A stretch of DNA of 48,618 nucleotides from a virus. The stretch is taken from positions 1 through 48,618 of the IMG/VR virus record IMGVR_UViG_3300031977_001417; one strand, written 5' to 3'. Both the position numbers and the translations under genes were made by a program. The notes below the pieces were generated by a model, which ran no database searches, was not told the origin of the DNA, and saw nothing but the letters and a program-made list of their open reading frames with translations. Numbering within the stretch: the first letter of the stretch is position 1; every line of letters begins with the position of its first letter. Shown piece by piece: positions 8,739 through 16,246 of the stretch.

Positions 8739-9182
8739 TTATTTAACTTTGATTTCTTTTGCTTTCTTCTCTTCTGGAATAACTCTTTTGAGTGAGATGA
8801 GAAGCATACCGTCTTCAAATTTAGCACCGTCAACTACCACATCATCTGTTAGTGCAAATGATCTAGTAAAGTTTCTTGCGCCGATTCCTTTGTGTACAAA
8901 CTCGCGCTTATCTTCTCCGCGATCCTGAACACCCTGTACAATCAGCTTGTTTCCGTTATGTGGGACATGGTTAATATTAAACTCGTCCTTACGGAATCCT
9001 GCTGCTGCAATTTCGATAACGAATGATTCGTCATCTTGTTTTACAATGTTATAGGGTGGATAATTTTGTGCAATGTCTGAAACATTAGCAATATTATCTA
9101 GTACCCTATCAAATCCCACCGTGAAAGGTGTGATGTCGTTTAGAAAATCAGCCATTGTGGCTGTAGTATATCGTCTTACCAT
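8739..9182 (-). CDS. hsp20: Small heat shock protein (Hsp20/alpha-crystallin)
   Basis: The 147-residue protein has an alpha-crystallin domain (about residues 40-140). It shows the conserved pattern PPYNIVKQDDESFVIEIA, the AAGFRKDEF segment, and a final-strand motif with Gly-Met-Leu (EDGMLLISLKR). Hsp20 proteins hold unfolding proteins in an ATP-independent manner, and such genes are standard in marine T4-like phages, where they are thought to help virion or enzyme folding. The ATG at 9182 has GAGG upstream. The 89-base leader contains a GAAA-tetraloop hairpin at 9221-9239 that could regulate it. Confidence 0.93.
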   Translation of the reverse strand: MVRRYTTATMADFLNDITPFTVGFDRVLDNIANVSDIAQNYPPYNIVKQDDESFVIEIAAAGFRKDEFNINHVPHNGNKLIVQGVQDRGEDKREFVHKGIGARNFTRSFALTDDVVVDGAKFEDGMLLISLKRVIPEEKKAKEIKVK

Positions 9183-9220
9183 TTTGCTTTCCTCCTATAA
9201 TTTTAGCAAGGTTAGATTTC

Positions 9221-9239
9221 GAGGCCCTTTCGGCACCTC
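9221..9239 (-). other. GAAA-loop hairpin in the hsp20 leader
   Basis: On the minus strand GAGGTGCC and GGGCCTC can pair around a GAAA loop with one bulged base. No T tract follows, so it is not a standard terminator. It lies about 30 bases before the hsp20 ribosome site. Confidence 0.4.
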
Positions 9240-9271
9240 ATTAATATGTATAATAGTTAGCTCAGTTTTTT

Positions 9272-9853
9272 CTATTTAAATGTAGATTCTCTAAACCAAA
9301 TATTACACGCCCATTTAACGCCCATCCCCACAGGATCTCCTCCGTGTTTGGACCAAGGATGTCTGACAGTTCCGCCATTAAAAGTATTTTGGAATACCAC
9401 CATACGCCCTTGTTTAGCGTCAATAGTTCTTTTCAATTCAGGGAAGGTTGTTCCTCCTCCTGACATTGGTGTGTTCAAATATATCAATGCTGTTAATACC
9501 CGTTGTCCGCCTCTAGCTTCTTGTTCAGGCATGTGCTTCAACTCAAATGTATCAAAATGGGGCTGATACTCTTGTGTTTGATCGTAACTAATTACCTGCA
9601 TTGCCTCACCCCATTCCACAGGCATGCCCACTATAGCACAAACTCTGCGGTATACTTTATCAACCAGCACATCTTCACCCTTAGCTATAAAATGAAAATT
9701 GCCAGTTCTCGATGCGTGTAAACCATCATTCTCGTCTGACATAACAGTTGCTCTTGTCATGTGAGGCTCGGCGAGTTTAATTATATGTTCACATTCTTCC
9801 GAGGTAAGAATGCTATCTCGGAAACACACCAAGGGGTGAATATTAATCAGCAT
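9272..9853 (-). CDS. Prolyl 4-hydroxylase-like 2OG-Fe(II) oxygenase
   Basis: A 193-residue protein of the prolyl 4-hydroxylase catalytic-domain type. The iron ligands are H99-x-D101 (YQPHFDTF) and H170 (RHPWSKHGGDPV), and K180 in GVKWACNIWFRE is the 2-oxoglutarate-binding lysine typical of this family. The protein substrate is unknown; phage proteins or host EF-Tu-like targets are possible. It lies six bases after regA with no strong ribosome site, so translation probably depends on regA. All catalytic residues are intact, in contrast to the protein at 15710-16246. Confidence 0.92.
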   Translation of the reverse strand: MLINIHPLVCFRDSILTSEECEHIIKLAEPHMTRATVMSDENDGLHASRTGNFHFIAKGEDVLVDKVYRRVCAIVGMPVEWGEAMQVISYDQTQEYQPHFDTFELKHMPEQEARGGQRVLTALIYLNTPMSGGGTTFPELKRTIDAKQGRMVVFQNTFNGGTVRHPWSKHGGDPVGMGVKWACNIWFRESTFK

Positions 9854-9859
9854 ATAGTT

Positions 9860-10279
9860 TTAGTATTTCTTTCCAATATTATATTTAGGAACAAGATTCC
9901 AATCATGTTTATCTTTAAACGCTATAATCTTAATCTGACTTAAAGGAGCACAATCTAGTTCTCCCTCTTGTAAAATTTTAATAAGTCCCCACTCTTGAAG
10001 TAATCTTGCAATAGTATTTCTTCTTTGTAAGTCATTATCAGTCATGTCTGTTTGTTTGCCATCAAGTGCGAACAGTTCTTTAAAATGCGTAATAAAGTAT
10101 CTACCCTTTTTATGCAGGATATGACAGGATTGATATAGAACCTGATCCTTTCTAGATGCCACACCGATTCGGGATAAAGTTTCCTTTACCTTTAAAAAAT
10201 CGTCTGGTGTACTAAGCTGTACCTCTAGTGGCTCGTAGCCTGGAAAGCTAATACCAAAGAAATTATCTTTGTCATTCAT
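9860..10279 (-). CDS. regA: RegA translational repressor
   Basis: The 139-residue protein matches T4 RegA closely in the stretch KVKETLSRIGVASRKDQ followed by VLYQSCHILHKKG. It also has the late segment RLLQEWGLIKIL and an ending of WNLVPKYNIGKKY. RegA binds ribosome-binding regions of early mRNAs and blocks their translation, including its own. Here, as in T4, it lies just downstream of gene 62. Among nested ATGs I chose 10279, the only one in frame with the long reading frame. Confidence 0.95.
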   Translation of the reverse strand: MNDKDNFFGISFPGYEPLEVQLSTPDDFLKVKETLSRIGVASRKDQVLYQSCHILHKKGRYFITHFKELFALDGKQTDMTDNDLQRRNTIARLLQEWGLIKILQEGELDCAPLSQIKIIAFKDKHDWNLVPKYNIGKKY

Positions 10280-10323
10280 TCATTTTACCTTATTATTATA
10301 TTCCATAATATGGACAATAATAT

Positions 10324-10779
10324 TTATAACTTTCCGCCTTTAGATCTTTGTTCTATTCTCCGTATCTCTTCCAACTGTTCGTCAGTTAAAATACGCAGAG
10401 CCTCTTTAGCTTTATTAAAGCTGTACCCGAAATACTTTTGTATTAGTTCGAGATTCTCTTCTTCACTCTTTAGCCATTTACCATAGCGTTTGCCTTTTCT
10501 TACCACCGTCTGTAGAAAGTCATATTGCATTTTCTTATCAAGATGTGGACGTGAGTTCATTTCATTAGATGCAATTACTGTATCAGGATTAAAACCCAAC
10601 CCACGATTAACGATAAAAGGATTGTATTCGTTCTCAGTCCTCTCATCAATAATTAAATTCTGTTTTGTAAAATTAATGCTGTTAACAAAGTCAAAAGGAG
10701 AAATCTTAGCAAGTTTTTCTGTAAACTCTTCTTCTTTAATCTCTTCAACTGCAGGGCCGAAGCCTTCTAAAATGCTCAT
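10324..10779 (-). CDS. 62: Clamp loader small subunit (T4 gp62)
   Basis: A 151-residue protein carrying the gp62 hallmark KGKRYGKWLK near residues 94-103, plus a helical C-terminus (NKAKEALRILTDEQLEEI). With gp44 it forms the clamp loader that places gp45 on DNA using ATP. It is shorter than T4 gp62 (187 residues). AAGGA precedes the ATG, and the gene overlaps the upstream radical SAM gene by four bases (ATGA). In T4, genes 44 and 62 are adjacent; here a radical SAM gene and a 39-codon gene separate them. Confidence 0.88.
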   Translation of the reverse strand: MSILEGFGPAVEEIKEEEFTEKLAKISPFDFVNSINFTKQNLIIDERTENEYNPFIVNRGLGFNPDTVIASNEMNSRPHLDKKMQYDFLQTVVRKGKRYGKWLKSEEENLELIQKYFGYSFNKAKEALRILTDEQLEEIRRIEQRSKGGKL

Positions 10780-11876
10780 AATATTTCCTTAACAAATAGA
10801 CTATCTATCAGTCTATCATTACCACCTTGTTTACCGCATTGTATCCAACATTGGTTAATAGTTTTATTTTCCCAACTGTTACTATACATGTCTAGTGCTC
10901 CATTGTCAAGCACTTCTTGTAAACTATAGTGATACAAATTATTTCTATTTCCTATAGCTGCCTGCACATGTCTCACTTCTGTAGCTTCTTCTATGTAAGC
11001 AGGTCCGTACATTTTGTTACCTACAAAGCAACAAGGCTGTACACGCCCTAAATGATCTATGTACACCTCGCACATCTGTGTCTCATGCTGAGGGGGTTGG
11101 TGCATTCTAAAAGAGTTACAATCAATGCAACCATTTCTTTCTTCTACAATAGGCAATGGTGCTTCATAGCCTAGTGGATAAGGTACATACGGATCTTTAT
11201 TTGAATCTTCATAGTGATTAATCACATAGTCTAATTCAAAGTTTCTATCATACACCGGCATACCAATACCGTCTACACCAAAAGGATTTTTCAATCTAAA
11301 GTCTACACCTAAACTTTCTGCTATTTGTCTAGCCTCATCTATTTGATGATTGTTATGTGCAAATCTTAAAAAGTCCCACGCTGTATTGGCGCCTGTAGAG
11401 GCAAATGCTTTTAAGTTTGCAAATGCCTTCTCCCATTTAACTTGTCTGCGATATAGGTGATTTGTATCTCTTAATCCGTCTAATGAGAAAACAACCTCTC
11501 GCTGTACACCATCTATTGATGTAGCTGCCGCTAAAGTGTTACCTAAGTCAGTGAAAAACTTCTCGCCTCGAAGTCCTCCGTTTGTATTAATTTGTATTTG
11601 TCCTGGGCTGTGTTCACAAATGTACTGTAAAATTTCTACCAAGTCTTTACATGTAATTGGATCTCCATGTGTACCACAAATGATCCAATTTTTAATTTTA
11701 GAAAGTGCGTCGGGGCTAAACCAAGACATAAAATCCTCTATAGTAATATCCCTTTGCTGTAGTTCGGGATCTACTAATGGAGAATTTCTCAAGTAACGGG
11801 GACAGCCCGGACAAGCAGCGTTACAACGACTGCTCAGTTCAAGATGAACCGCATTTAGTTTAGCGTAGGACCACAC
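10776..11876 (-). CDS. Radical SAM protein with SPASM-like C-terminal domain
   Basis: A 366-residue enzyme with the radical SAM cluster motif C18-x3-C22-x2-C25 (SSRCNAACPGCP), followed by a partial TIM-barrel. The C-terminal third has C250-x2-C253, C269, C282-C283 (MCEVYIDHLGRVQPCC) and C343-x3-C347, the spacing of an auxiliary-cluster SPASM or twitch domain. SPASM enzymes usually modify peptides or proteins. The GTG start directly follows the stop of a 39-codon basic peptide gene, and the stop overlaps gene 62 by four bases. It is embedded in the clamp-loader operon. The substrate is unknown. Confidence 0.88.
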   Translation of the reverse strand: MWSYAKLNAVHLELSSRCNAACPGCPRYLRNSPLVDPELQQRDITIEDFMSWFSPDALSKIKNWIICGTHGDPITCKDLVEILQYICEHSPGQIQINTNGGLRGEKFFTDLGNTLAAATSIDGVQREVVFSLDGLRDTNHLYRRQVKWEKAFANLKAFASTGANTAWDFLRFAHNNHQIDEARQIAESLGVDFRLKNPFGVDGIGMPVYDRNFELDYVINHYEDSNKDPYVPYPLGYEAPLPIVEERNGCIDCNSFRMHQPPQHETQMCEVYIDHLGRVQPCCFVGNKMYGPAYIEEATEVRHVQAAIGNRNNLYHYSLQEVLDNGALDMYSNSWENKTINQCWIQCGKQGGNDRLIDSLFVKEIL

Positions 11877-11996
11877 TTACTTTTTTTCTTCTTTTTCAGA
11901 CGGAAAAGTCTTATTAATTACTCGTGTGAGCCTTCCACGTTTCATAAATTTGTGGATTGCTTTCATTTTTCTTTTTAGTGTTTTTCTTACTTTCAT
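11877..11996 (-). CDS. 39-residue highly basic peptide
   Basis: A short gene encoding MKVRKTLKRK, then MKAIHKFMKR and GRLTRVINKT, then FPSEKEEKK. About two fifths of its residues are Lys or Arg, clustered in the first 25, and the tail is charged. The ATG overlaps the stop of gene 44 in an ATGA, and the stop TAA is followed immediately by the GTG of the SPASM radical SAM gene. This tight packing on both sides argues that it is translated. It may bind nucleic acid, or it may be a substrate of the neighbouring SPASM enzyme; both are inference. It contains no cysteine. Confidence 0.65.
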   Translation of the reverse strand: MKVRKTLKRKMKAIHKFMKRGRLTRVINKTFPSEKEEKK

Positions 11997-12937
11997 TTAA
12001 ACTCTACATTTGCCATAATTTCAGTTAGACAGGCTGTAAGATTAATTTCTTGATCAGCCACAAACGCTGCCTTATACTGATAGTCCGCAATTAGCAATAC
12101 TAACTGTGGAACAGATCTAACCTCAGGCAAAAGAGTATCATAGATGAATCTAAAAATGCCTTGTGGATCAGTATCAACATTGTTGGCAACCCACTGTCGC
12201 ATTTTCTTCCACTCTTTGTCTTTCAAAGAGGCAATTAACTCTTTAGAATTAATCTCTGCAAAGTTACTGAGAATACCTTCGTCAATAATACCCGAAGCCG
12301 AGTAACGTTGTAGTTCATTTATAACTCTACGATAGTCAGGAAAGTATTTCATCAAAAGTTCTGCTAGAACTTTGTCCTTATACTCAATACCTTCTGCCTG
12401 TAGTATGTGTTGCATACGTCTCATAAATGAGGCAGCAAGTGTTTGTTTGTCTCCTTTATGAGACGCAAATTCGATTACTGTAGTCCTAGAATGCAAAGGA
12501 CTAATAATACGATTTTTGTAGTTACAGGTAAAAATAAATCGACAGTTCTCTGAGAACGTTTCGATAAAAGCACGCAAAGCAGGCTGTACACTATCTTTGT
12601 TTAGATAGTCAGCCTCATCAATAATTACGACTTTTGTTTTACCCTCAAAACTAATAGCACTAGCAAACTCTTTAATCTTAGTTCGTAGTGTATCAATTTG
12701 TCGCCCTTCATCAGAGCCATTAATAATGATATAATCACATCCTAGCTGCTCACATAATGCTCGGGCAACTGTAGTCTTACCTGTGCCAGCAGAGCCACAA
12801 AGGAGAAGATTAGGTACCTCTCCCTTGTCCAAGAATTGTGTAAACATATCCTTGATGCTGTTCGGTAGGACACAATCATCAATTTTTCGCGGACGATATT
12901 TTTCCACCCACAAAAACTGTTCACTTCTTGTATCCAT
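11993..12937 (-). CDS. 44: Clamp loader ATPase subunit (T4 gp44, RFC-like)
   Basis: A 314-residue AAA+ protein. Walker A GSAGTGKT spans residues 48-55 and Walker B VVIIDEAD ends at residue 110. A sensor segment (FIFTCNYKNRI) and the arginine-finger-type motif LHSRT follow. It uses ATP to open and load the gp45 clamp with gp62. A GGAG site precedes the ATG. The gene overlaps the 39-codon peptide gene by four bases. The length matches T4 gp44 (319 residues). Confidence 0.96.
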   Translation of the reverse strand: MDTRSEQFLWVEKYRPRKIDDCVLPNSIKDMFTQFLDKGEVPNLLLCGSAGTGKTTVARALCEQLGCDYIIINGSDEGRQIDTLRTKIKEFASAISFEGKTKVVIIDEADYLNKDSVQPALRAFIETFSENCRFIFTCNYKNRIISPLHSRTTVIEFASHKGDKQTLAASFMRRMQHILQAEGIEYKDKVLAELLMKYFPDYRRVINELQRYSASGIIDEGILSNFAEINSKELIASLKDKEWKKMRQWVANNVDTDPQGIFRFIYDTLLPEVRSVPQLVLLIADYQYKAAFVADQEINLTACLTEIMANVEFK

Positions 12938-12976
12938 ATTTTACTCCATAATATAATAATAAACTCTTGTAGAGTT

Positions 12977-13555
12977 TTAGCCACCAAATTTTTCTTTAAC
13001 GTCAGTAGAGTCTGAAAGATTGAGATTAATGTGGCGTCCTCCTTTGCAGTACTCTAGTACTACTTCGGGTTTAGATGCCTCATAGGGATCTTCCTCTGCA
13101 TTAGACATCTTACCTTCTTCTTCAAATACCTTCTCTACTCGCATGTTATCAATAACAGCCGCGTATCTCCATGAGCGAATGCCAAAGCCTAAGTTATCTT
13201 TAGCTACCAACATACCCATGGCATGTGTAAATTGTGCTGAGCCGTCTGGAATCATTTTTACATTTTTAATTCCAAGGTCCTTCGCCCAAGCATTCATTAC
13301 AAAGGTATCGTTTACAGACAAACAGTAAATCTCATCAATGCCATTAGCAATGAACTCTCTGTACAATTCATCATATCCTGGTAGTTGATATGTTGAACAT
13401 GTCGGTGTAAACGCACCAGGTAAAGCAAAAAGTACTACACGTTTTCCTCCAAAGAGTTCTTGAGTAGTATTGTTTCGCCATACCATTTCTTCTCCTTCTC
13501 GAATACGAGTCGGAAATTCTAAATGGGGGATCTGTGTCCCTTCAATTTTATTCAT
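12977..13555 (-). CDS. Peroxiredoxin (Prx5-like)
   Basis: A 192-residue thioredoxin-fold protein with the peroxidatic motif PGAFTPTC (C53), typical of Prx5 or AhpC/TSA-type peroxiredoxins that reduce hydrogen peroxide and organic peroxides. The core (LYREFIANGIDEIYCLSVND) and the segment FVMNAWAKDLGI also match Prx5. The C-terminal 30 residues extend past the usual fold and include one more Cys in LEYCKGG. It overlaps the sulfotransferase gene by eight bases, with GAGGTG upstream of its ATG. A peroxide-defence enzyme between clamp and clamp-loader genes is unusual. The glutaredoxin at 23892-24125 could be an electron donor. Confidence 0.92.
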   Translation of the reverse strand: MNKIEGTQIPHLEFPTRIREGEEMVWRNNTTQELFGGKRVVLFALPGAFTPTCSTYQLPGYDELYREFIANGIDEIYCLSVNDTFVMNAWAKDLGIKNVKMIPDGSAQFTHAMGMLVAKDNLGFGIRSWRYAAVIDNMRVEKVFEEEGKMSNAEEDPYEASKPEVVLEYCKGGRHINLNLSDSTDVKEKFGG

Positions 13556-14144
13556 AAGTCACCTCATTATATAAACTTACATCTTCTCTATAAAAAATTC
13601 TTAACTGATCCCATACATCAGTTTTTCTGTACTCTAACCAATCTTTTGCCTTTTGTGCATGCTTGCTAACGGCATTAACTGGTTTGTGATTGGGACGTAA
13701 ACCAAGATACTTTGTCCACTTTTTTGTAAATAGTTCGTCATCTAGATTAAAGAAGATGCAATTACTTTTATCTAACCCATCTAAATAATCTACTTGTCTA
13801 TTTGTATGTTCGTCTTGTTCAAAGAGTGTTGCCTGTTGTTTATAAAACAATACAAAGTCTTGCAACGATGTAATATCTACGTGGCCTTTGCCACGCCTAG
13901 ACCAATTATGTACTGTAGCCGACTTCCATCTTTCCCAAGGATCTCTCAAAATAACAACACCAGTAAATCCTTTTTCTTGTGAAAAGTGTTTCACAATTTC
14001 TGTGTGGGATCGATTCAACCAGCCATGTTCTGATGTACCCCACCAGTCTTTCTTTCTCAAAGTTTTAATAGCAAATTGAGAAGCGTTTTTTGGAATATCA
14101 ATCCAAAAGTGTCGGGTTTTATCGTCCACCCAACAACCCCCCAT
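13548..14144 (-). CDS. Sulfotransferase family protein
   Basis: A protein of about 198 residues with the two PAPS-binding features of sulfotransferases: a 5'-phosphosulfate-type loop (WIDIPKNASQFAIKTL, near residues 14-29) and a 3'-phosphate segment (VVILRDPWERWKSA). It probably transfers sulfate from PAPS to a sugar or another acceptor. I chose the ATG at 14144 because GGAG lies upstream; a TTG at 14195 would add 17 residues but lacks a good site and overlaps the previous gene. Surface-sugar modification is the likeliest role, given the sugar genes elsewhere. Confidence 0.8.
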   Translation of the reverse strand: MGGCWVDDKTRHFWIDIPKNASQFAIKTLRKKDWWGTSEHGWLNRSHTEIVKHFSQEKGFTGVVILRDPWERWKSATVHNWSRRGKGHVDITSLQDFVLFYKQQATLFEQDEHTNRQVDYLDGLDKSNCIFFNLDDELFTKKWTKYLGLRPNHKPVNAVSKHAQKAKDWLEYRKTDVWDQLRIFYREDVSLYNEVTYE

Positions 14145-14178
14145 GGCTTCTCCAATGAGGGGTTTACCAAAGATTATA

Positions 14179-14352
14179 TTACTCTGAGTCTGCAAAAGGA
14201 TCTAGATCCGCATTTAAAATTTGTCTAATTGTAGACAATGCTTTTCCATGTCTTGTGAAGATAAACTCTACACAATCTCCATCTTTACATACTTCTAGAA
14301 CCCAGCCGTTACCGACTTGTCTAAGAGTAAAACTTAATTTTCCATCATCCAT
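14179..14352 (-). CDS. Small conserved-looking protein of unknown function
   Basis: A 57-residue protein beginning MDDGKLSFTLRQVGNGWVLE. Its pattern of alternating hydrophobic residues suggests a small beta sheet followed by a helix (GKALSTIRQILNAD). The ATG at 14352 lies one base after the stop of gene 45, and the GGAGG in the last codons of gene 45 is its ribosome site. A TTG start further upstream is less likely. Two Cys flank an Asp-Gly turn (VCKDGDC). Tight coupling to the clamp gene suggests a small partner of the replisome, but this is a guess. Confidence 0.65.
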   Translation of the reverse strand: MDDGKLSFTLRQVGNGWVLEVCKDGDCVEFIFTRHGKALSTIRQILNADLDPFADSE

Positions 14353-14353
14353 A

Positions 14354-15016
14354 TTAGCCTCCAATTTCTGATGAACGTTCGAGTGCCAACCAATACTTAA
14401 GATCGTTTTTCTTGTTCTGGAAGAACATAAACTTCTTAGTAGATAGTGTAACAGAATAACTGCCAGGCACTACCTTTAGATTCTCAATCGACAAACGACA
14501 GTCAAATGTTAGATTCGTGTCACCAATAACTTGCTTAAAGCTGTTACTCTTAGGTGTACTCGGATCTCCTACAGTAAGGATTACCTTACCATCTTTACCT
14601 ACTACACTGAACATCGGTGCTCCGGTAATAGCCGCTGCCTTCATAATTGTATTCAAGTCCTCAGAAGACAAGTCAAAGGTATAATAATCATCTACCTCAA
14701 TAGTCTTGTCTGGGGCGGAAACAATAATGCCAGGATCAGCATAAAAATATTCAAACTCACTGGTGCCTTTTGTTACTGTTAGAGACTCGTCTCCAAACTC
14801 AACATCAGTATCTTCCATAAGAGTAAGAAGTGCTAGCAAACTATTTAGATCATAGATTGCAAATTCTTTATCAAAGGTATCTTCTACCGTTGCGCGAGCA
14901 AAGATGTTCTTTCCAGTACTAATAGTAGAAAGGACATTGCCTTGCCGCACAAGGATATTAGAATTGATAGTAGCGAAGTTCTTTAGAACCTCGAGGGTGT
15001 TTTTGTTAATCTTCAT
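14354..15016 (-). CDS. 45: Sliding clamp (T4 gp45)
   Basis: A 220-residue PCNA-like clamp subunit (T4 gp45 has 228). The start MKINKNTLEVLKNFATINSN and the domain pattern with FTIY/DLNSLLALL and a second DLSSEDLNTIMKAA helix fit gp45. The trimer encircles DNA, tethers gp43, and in T4 also activates late transcription with gp55. The ATG at 15016 has GGAG seven bases upstream; a TTG 12 bases earlier is unlikely. A sigma70-type promoter lies at 15044-15071. Confidence 0.93.
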   Translation of the reverse strand: MKINKNTLEVLKNFATINSNILVRQGNVLSTISTGKNIFARATVEDTFDKEFAIYDLNSLLALLTLMEDTDVEFGDESLTVTKGTSEFEYFYADPGIIVSAPDKTIEVDDYYTFDLSSEDLNTIMKAAAITGAPMFSVVGKDGKVILTVGDPSTPKSNSFKQVIGDTNLTFDCRLSIENLKVVPGSYSVTLSTKKFMFFQNKKNDLKYWLALERSSEIGG

Positions 15017-15043
15017 AATATACTCCAAGTATTAAGTCTGCTT

Positions 15044-15071
15044 ATTATACAGACTTCATTTCAAAAGTCAA
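15044..15071 (-). promoter_or_regulatory. Sigma70-type promoter for gene 45
   Basis: TTGACT, 16 bases, TATAAT about 30 bases before the gene 45 ATG, in a 65-base gap. Confidence 0.8.
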
Positions 15072-15081
15072 GTGTTTTTTG

Positions 15082-15414
15082 TTAAATAGATAAAACTTCT
15101 TCGCCGTTAACAATGTATGTCATTGTAATGCCGGCAGCTGTACATCTTGCCTTTAAACCTTCAATAATATCAAAGCCACCATCAGCTTGGATACCAGTCA
15201 TGTATGCGTTCCAATCATCTGCTGTTGCGGCAGTGAAAAGAGTTTCCATGGTCAAGCCATCTTCACTAAGTTGATAGGTAACAGAAATGTTGTTGTCAAC
15301 AAGTGCAAGTCTTCGTGATGTATCCCATTCCTCTTGTACTGCGTTTTCATCAGCAGTAGGAAACTCTACATCGGCGGAAGGCCTTACATATTTTACGTTA
15401 ACTTCATGTGCCAT
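15082..15414 (-). CDS. Hypothetical protein under a late promoter
   Basis: A 110-residue acidic protein beginning MAHEVNVKYVRPSADVEFPT. It has no signal peptide, membrane segment or recognisable motif. The ATG has GGAG upstream, and a TATAAATA late promoter lies at 15455-15462, about 40 bases before the start. Because its promoter is of late type although it sits between DUF3310-like and clamp genes, a virion or assembly role is plausible. No family assigned. Confidence 0.7.
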   Translation of the reverse strand: MAHEVNVKYVRPSADVEFPTADENAVQEEWDTSRRLALVDNNISVTYQLSEDGLTMETLFTAATADDWNAYMTGIQADGGFDIIEGLKARCTAAGITMTYIVNGEEVLSI

Positions 15415-15453
15415 TTTATTTTTTCTCCTAAGGGTGAGTTAAGTTTCTGTCCT

Positions 15454-15726
15454 TTATTTATAATTTTCGTCATGTTCATTCAGAGCTAAAAGTGCATAAT
15501 GTAGGATTTTAAACAGATCCTTTCTATTGTATCCATCCTTTTTACCATAGCGCTGTGCATACTTTAATACATTGCCTAGGAAAAATCCCATGCCATGTCC
15601 ACAATCCATAATAAACTCTGAGGATTGAAACTTTGCTTTACTGTAATGCTGTTCGTATGTGGCATCTACATACTCTTTTAATTCTTTAATTAACGCTTCT
15701 TCGTTAAACTTATAATGCTTTTTCAT
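15454..15726 (-). CDS. DUF3310/SaV-like small phage protein
   Basis: A 90-residue protein. Its second half has the signature of the DUF3310 (SaV-like) family: NVLKYAQRYGKKDGYNRKDL followed by FKILHYALLALNE. Members are common in phages and were linked to nucleotide metabolism by annotation only. The ATG at 15726 follows AGGATTAAGA and overlaps the oxygenase-like gene by 17 bases. Its stop codon region carries the late promoter of the next gene. Confidence 0.7.
   Translation of the reverse strand: MKKHYKFNEEALIKELKEYVDATYEQHYSKAKFQSSEFIMDCGHGMGFFLGNVLKYAQRYGKKDGYNRKDLFKILHYALLALNEHDENYK
15455..15462 (-). promoter_or_regulatory. Late promoter TATAAATA before 15082-15414
   Basis: A perfect late box about 40 bases upstream of the ATG at 15414, overlapping the end of the DUF3310-like gene. 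It separates this small gene from the surrounding early replication genes. Confidence 0.7.
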
Positions 15727-16246
15727 TCTTAATCCTAATATAACAAAACAATACATACTGATCTTGCTTGCTTGCGTTTACTCTGTAGGCATATTGCCAT
15801 GTACATGGTGCTACTGTAACTTTACCTTGTACTTGACATGCCTGTGCGCCAGCTTGTGGAAACTGTACACCACCATCTTCTACAGTGTTTAAATGTATCA
15901 TGATAACGAGCCTTCTTCGTGCGGCCCCAAAGTTATCAAAAAACAATTCTTGTCCTGCATCACCAACCTTTTTTATGACACATGATTCTATTTCACAGTC
16001 CTGAGGTTTTAATGCTTCAATCACATTGTCTGGCACTAAGGCACAATAGTCTCCAAACGCTTTAACGAATGCTTTTTTAGCAAGTTTTGTTAAAGCACCG
16101 TCAGTACACTCATACCATTCAGCGTTTTTAAATTCAACCTTCCGGCTTTGTTGTTGTTCGTCCTCACAAAAAGAAACGAACTCGGCGCAATCCTTTGCGC
16201 CGAGCTCGCCGTCCAGGTAAAGTATGTAATTAGAAAGTGGAGTCAT
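15710..16246 (-). CDS. Degenerate 2OG-Fe(II) oxygenase-fold protein
   Basis: A protein of about 178 residues whose middle and end follow a phage 2OG oxygenase template: ELFFDNFGAARRRLVIMIHL, then EDGGVQFP, a small-residue turn, and TWQYAYRVNAS. In active relatives the first ligand pair reads H-x-D-N-F and the distal ligand sits in a Y-V-H-R-type segment. Here these positions are F102-F-D104 and Y154, so both iron-binding histidines are missing. It is probably non-catalytic or uses another metal site. The start at 16246 overlaps cobS by 17 bases; 16255 is an alternative. Confidence 0.65.
   Translation of the reverse strand: MTPLSNYILYLDGELGAKDCAEFVSFCEDEQQQSRKVEFKNAEWYECTDGALTKLAKKAFVKAFGDYCALVPDNVIEALKPQDCEIESCVIKKVGDAGQELFFDNFGAARRRLVIMIHLNTVEDGGVQFPQAGAQACQVQGKVTVAPCTWQYAYRVNASKQDQYVLFCYIRIKNEKAL

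Noticed and set aside
10321-10328. TATAAATA box before regA
   Set aside because: It coincides with the Leu-stop codons of gene 62, and regA is an early gene in T4. The match may be chance, so I did not list it as a promoter.
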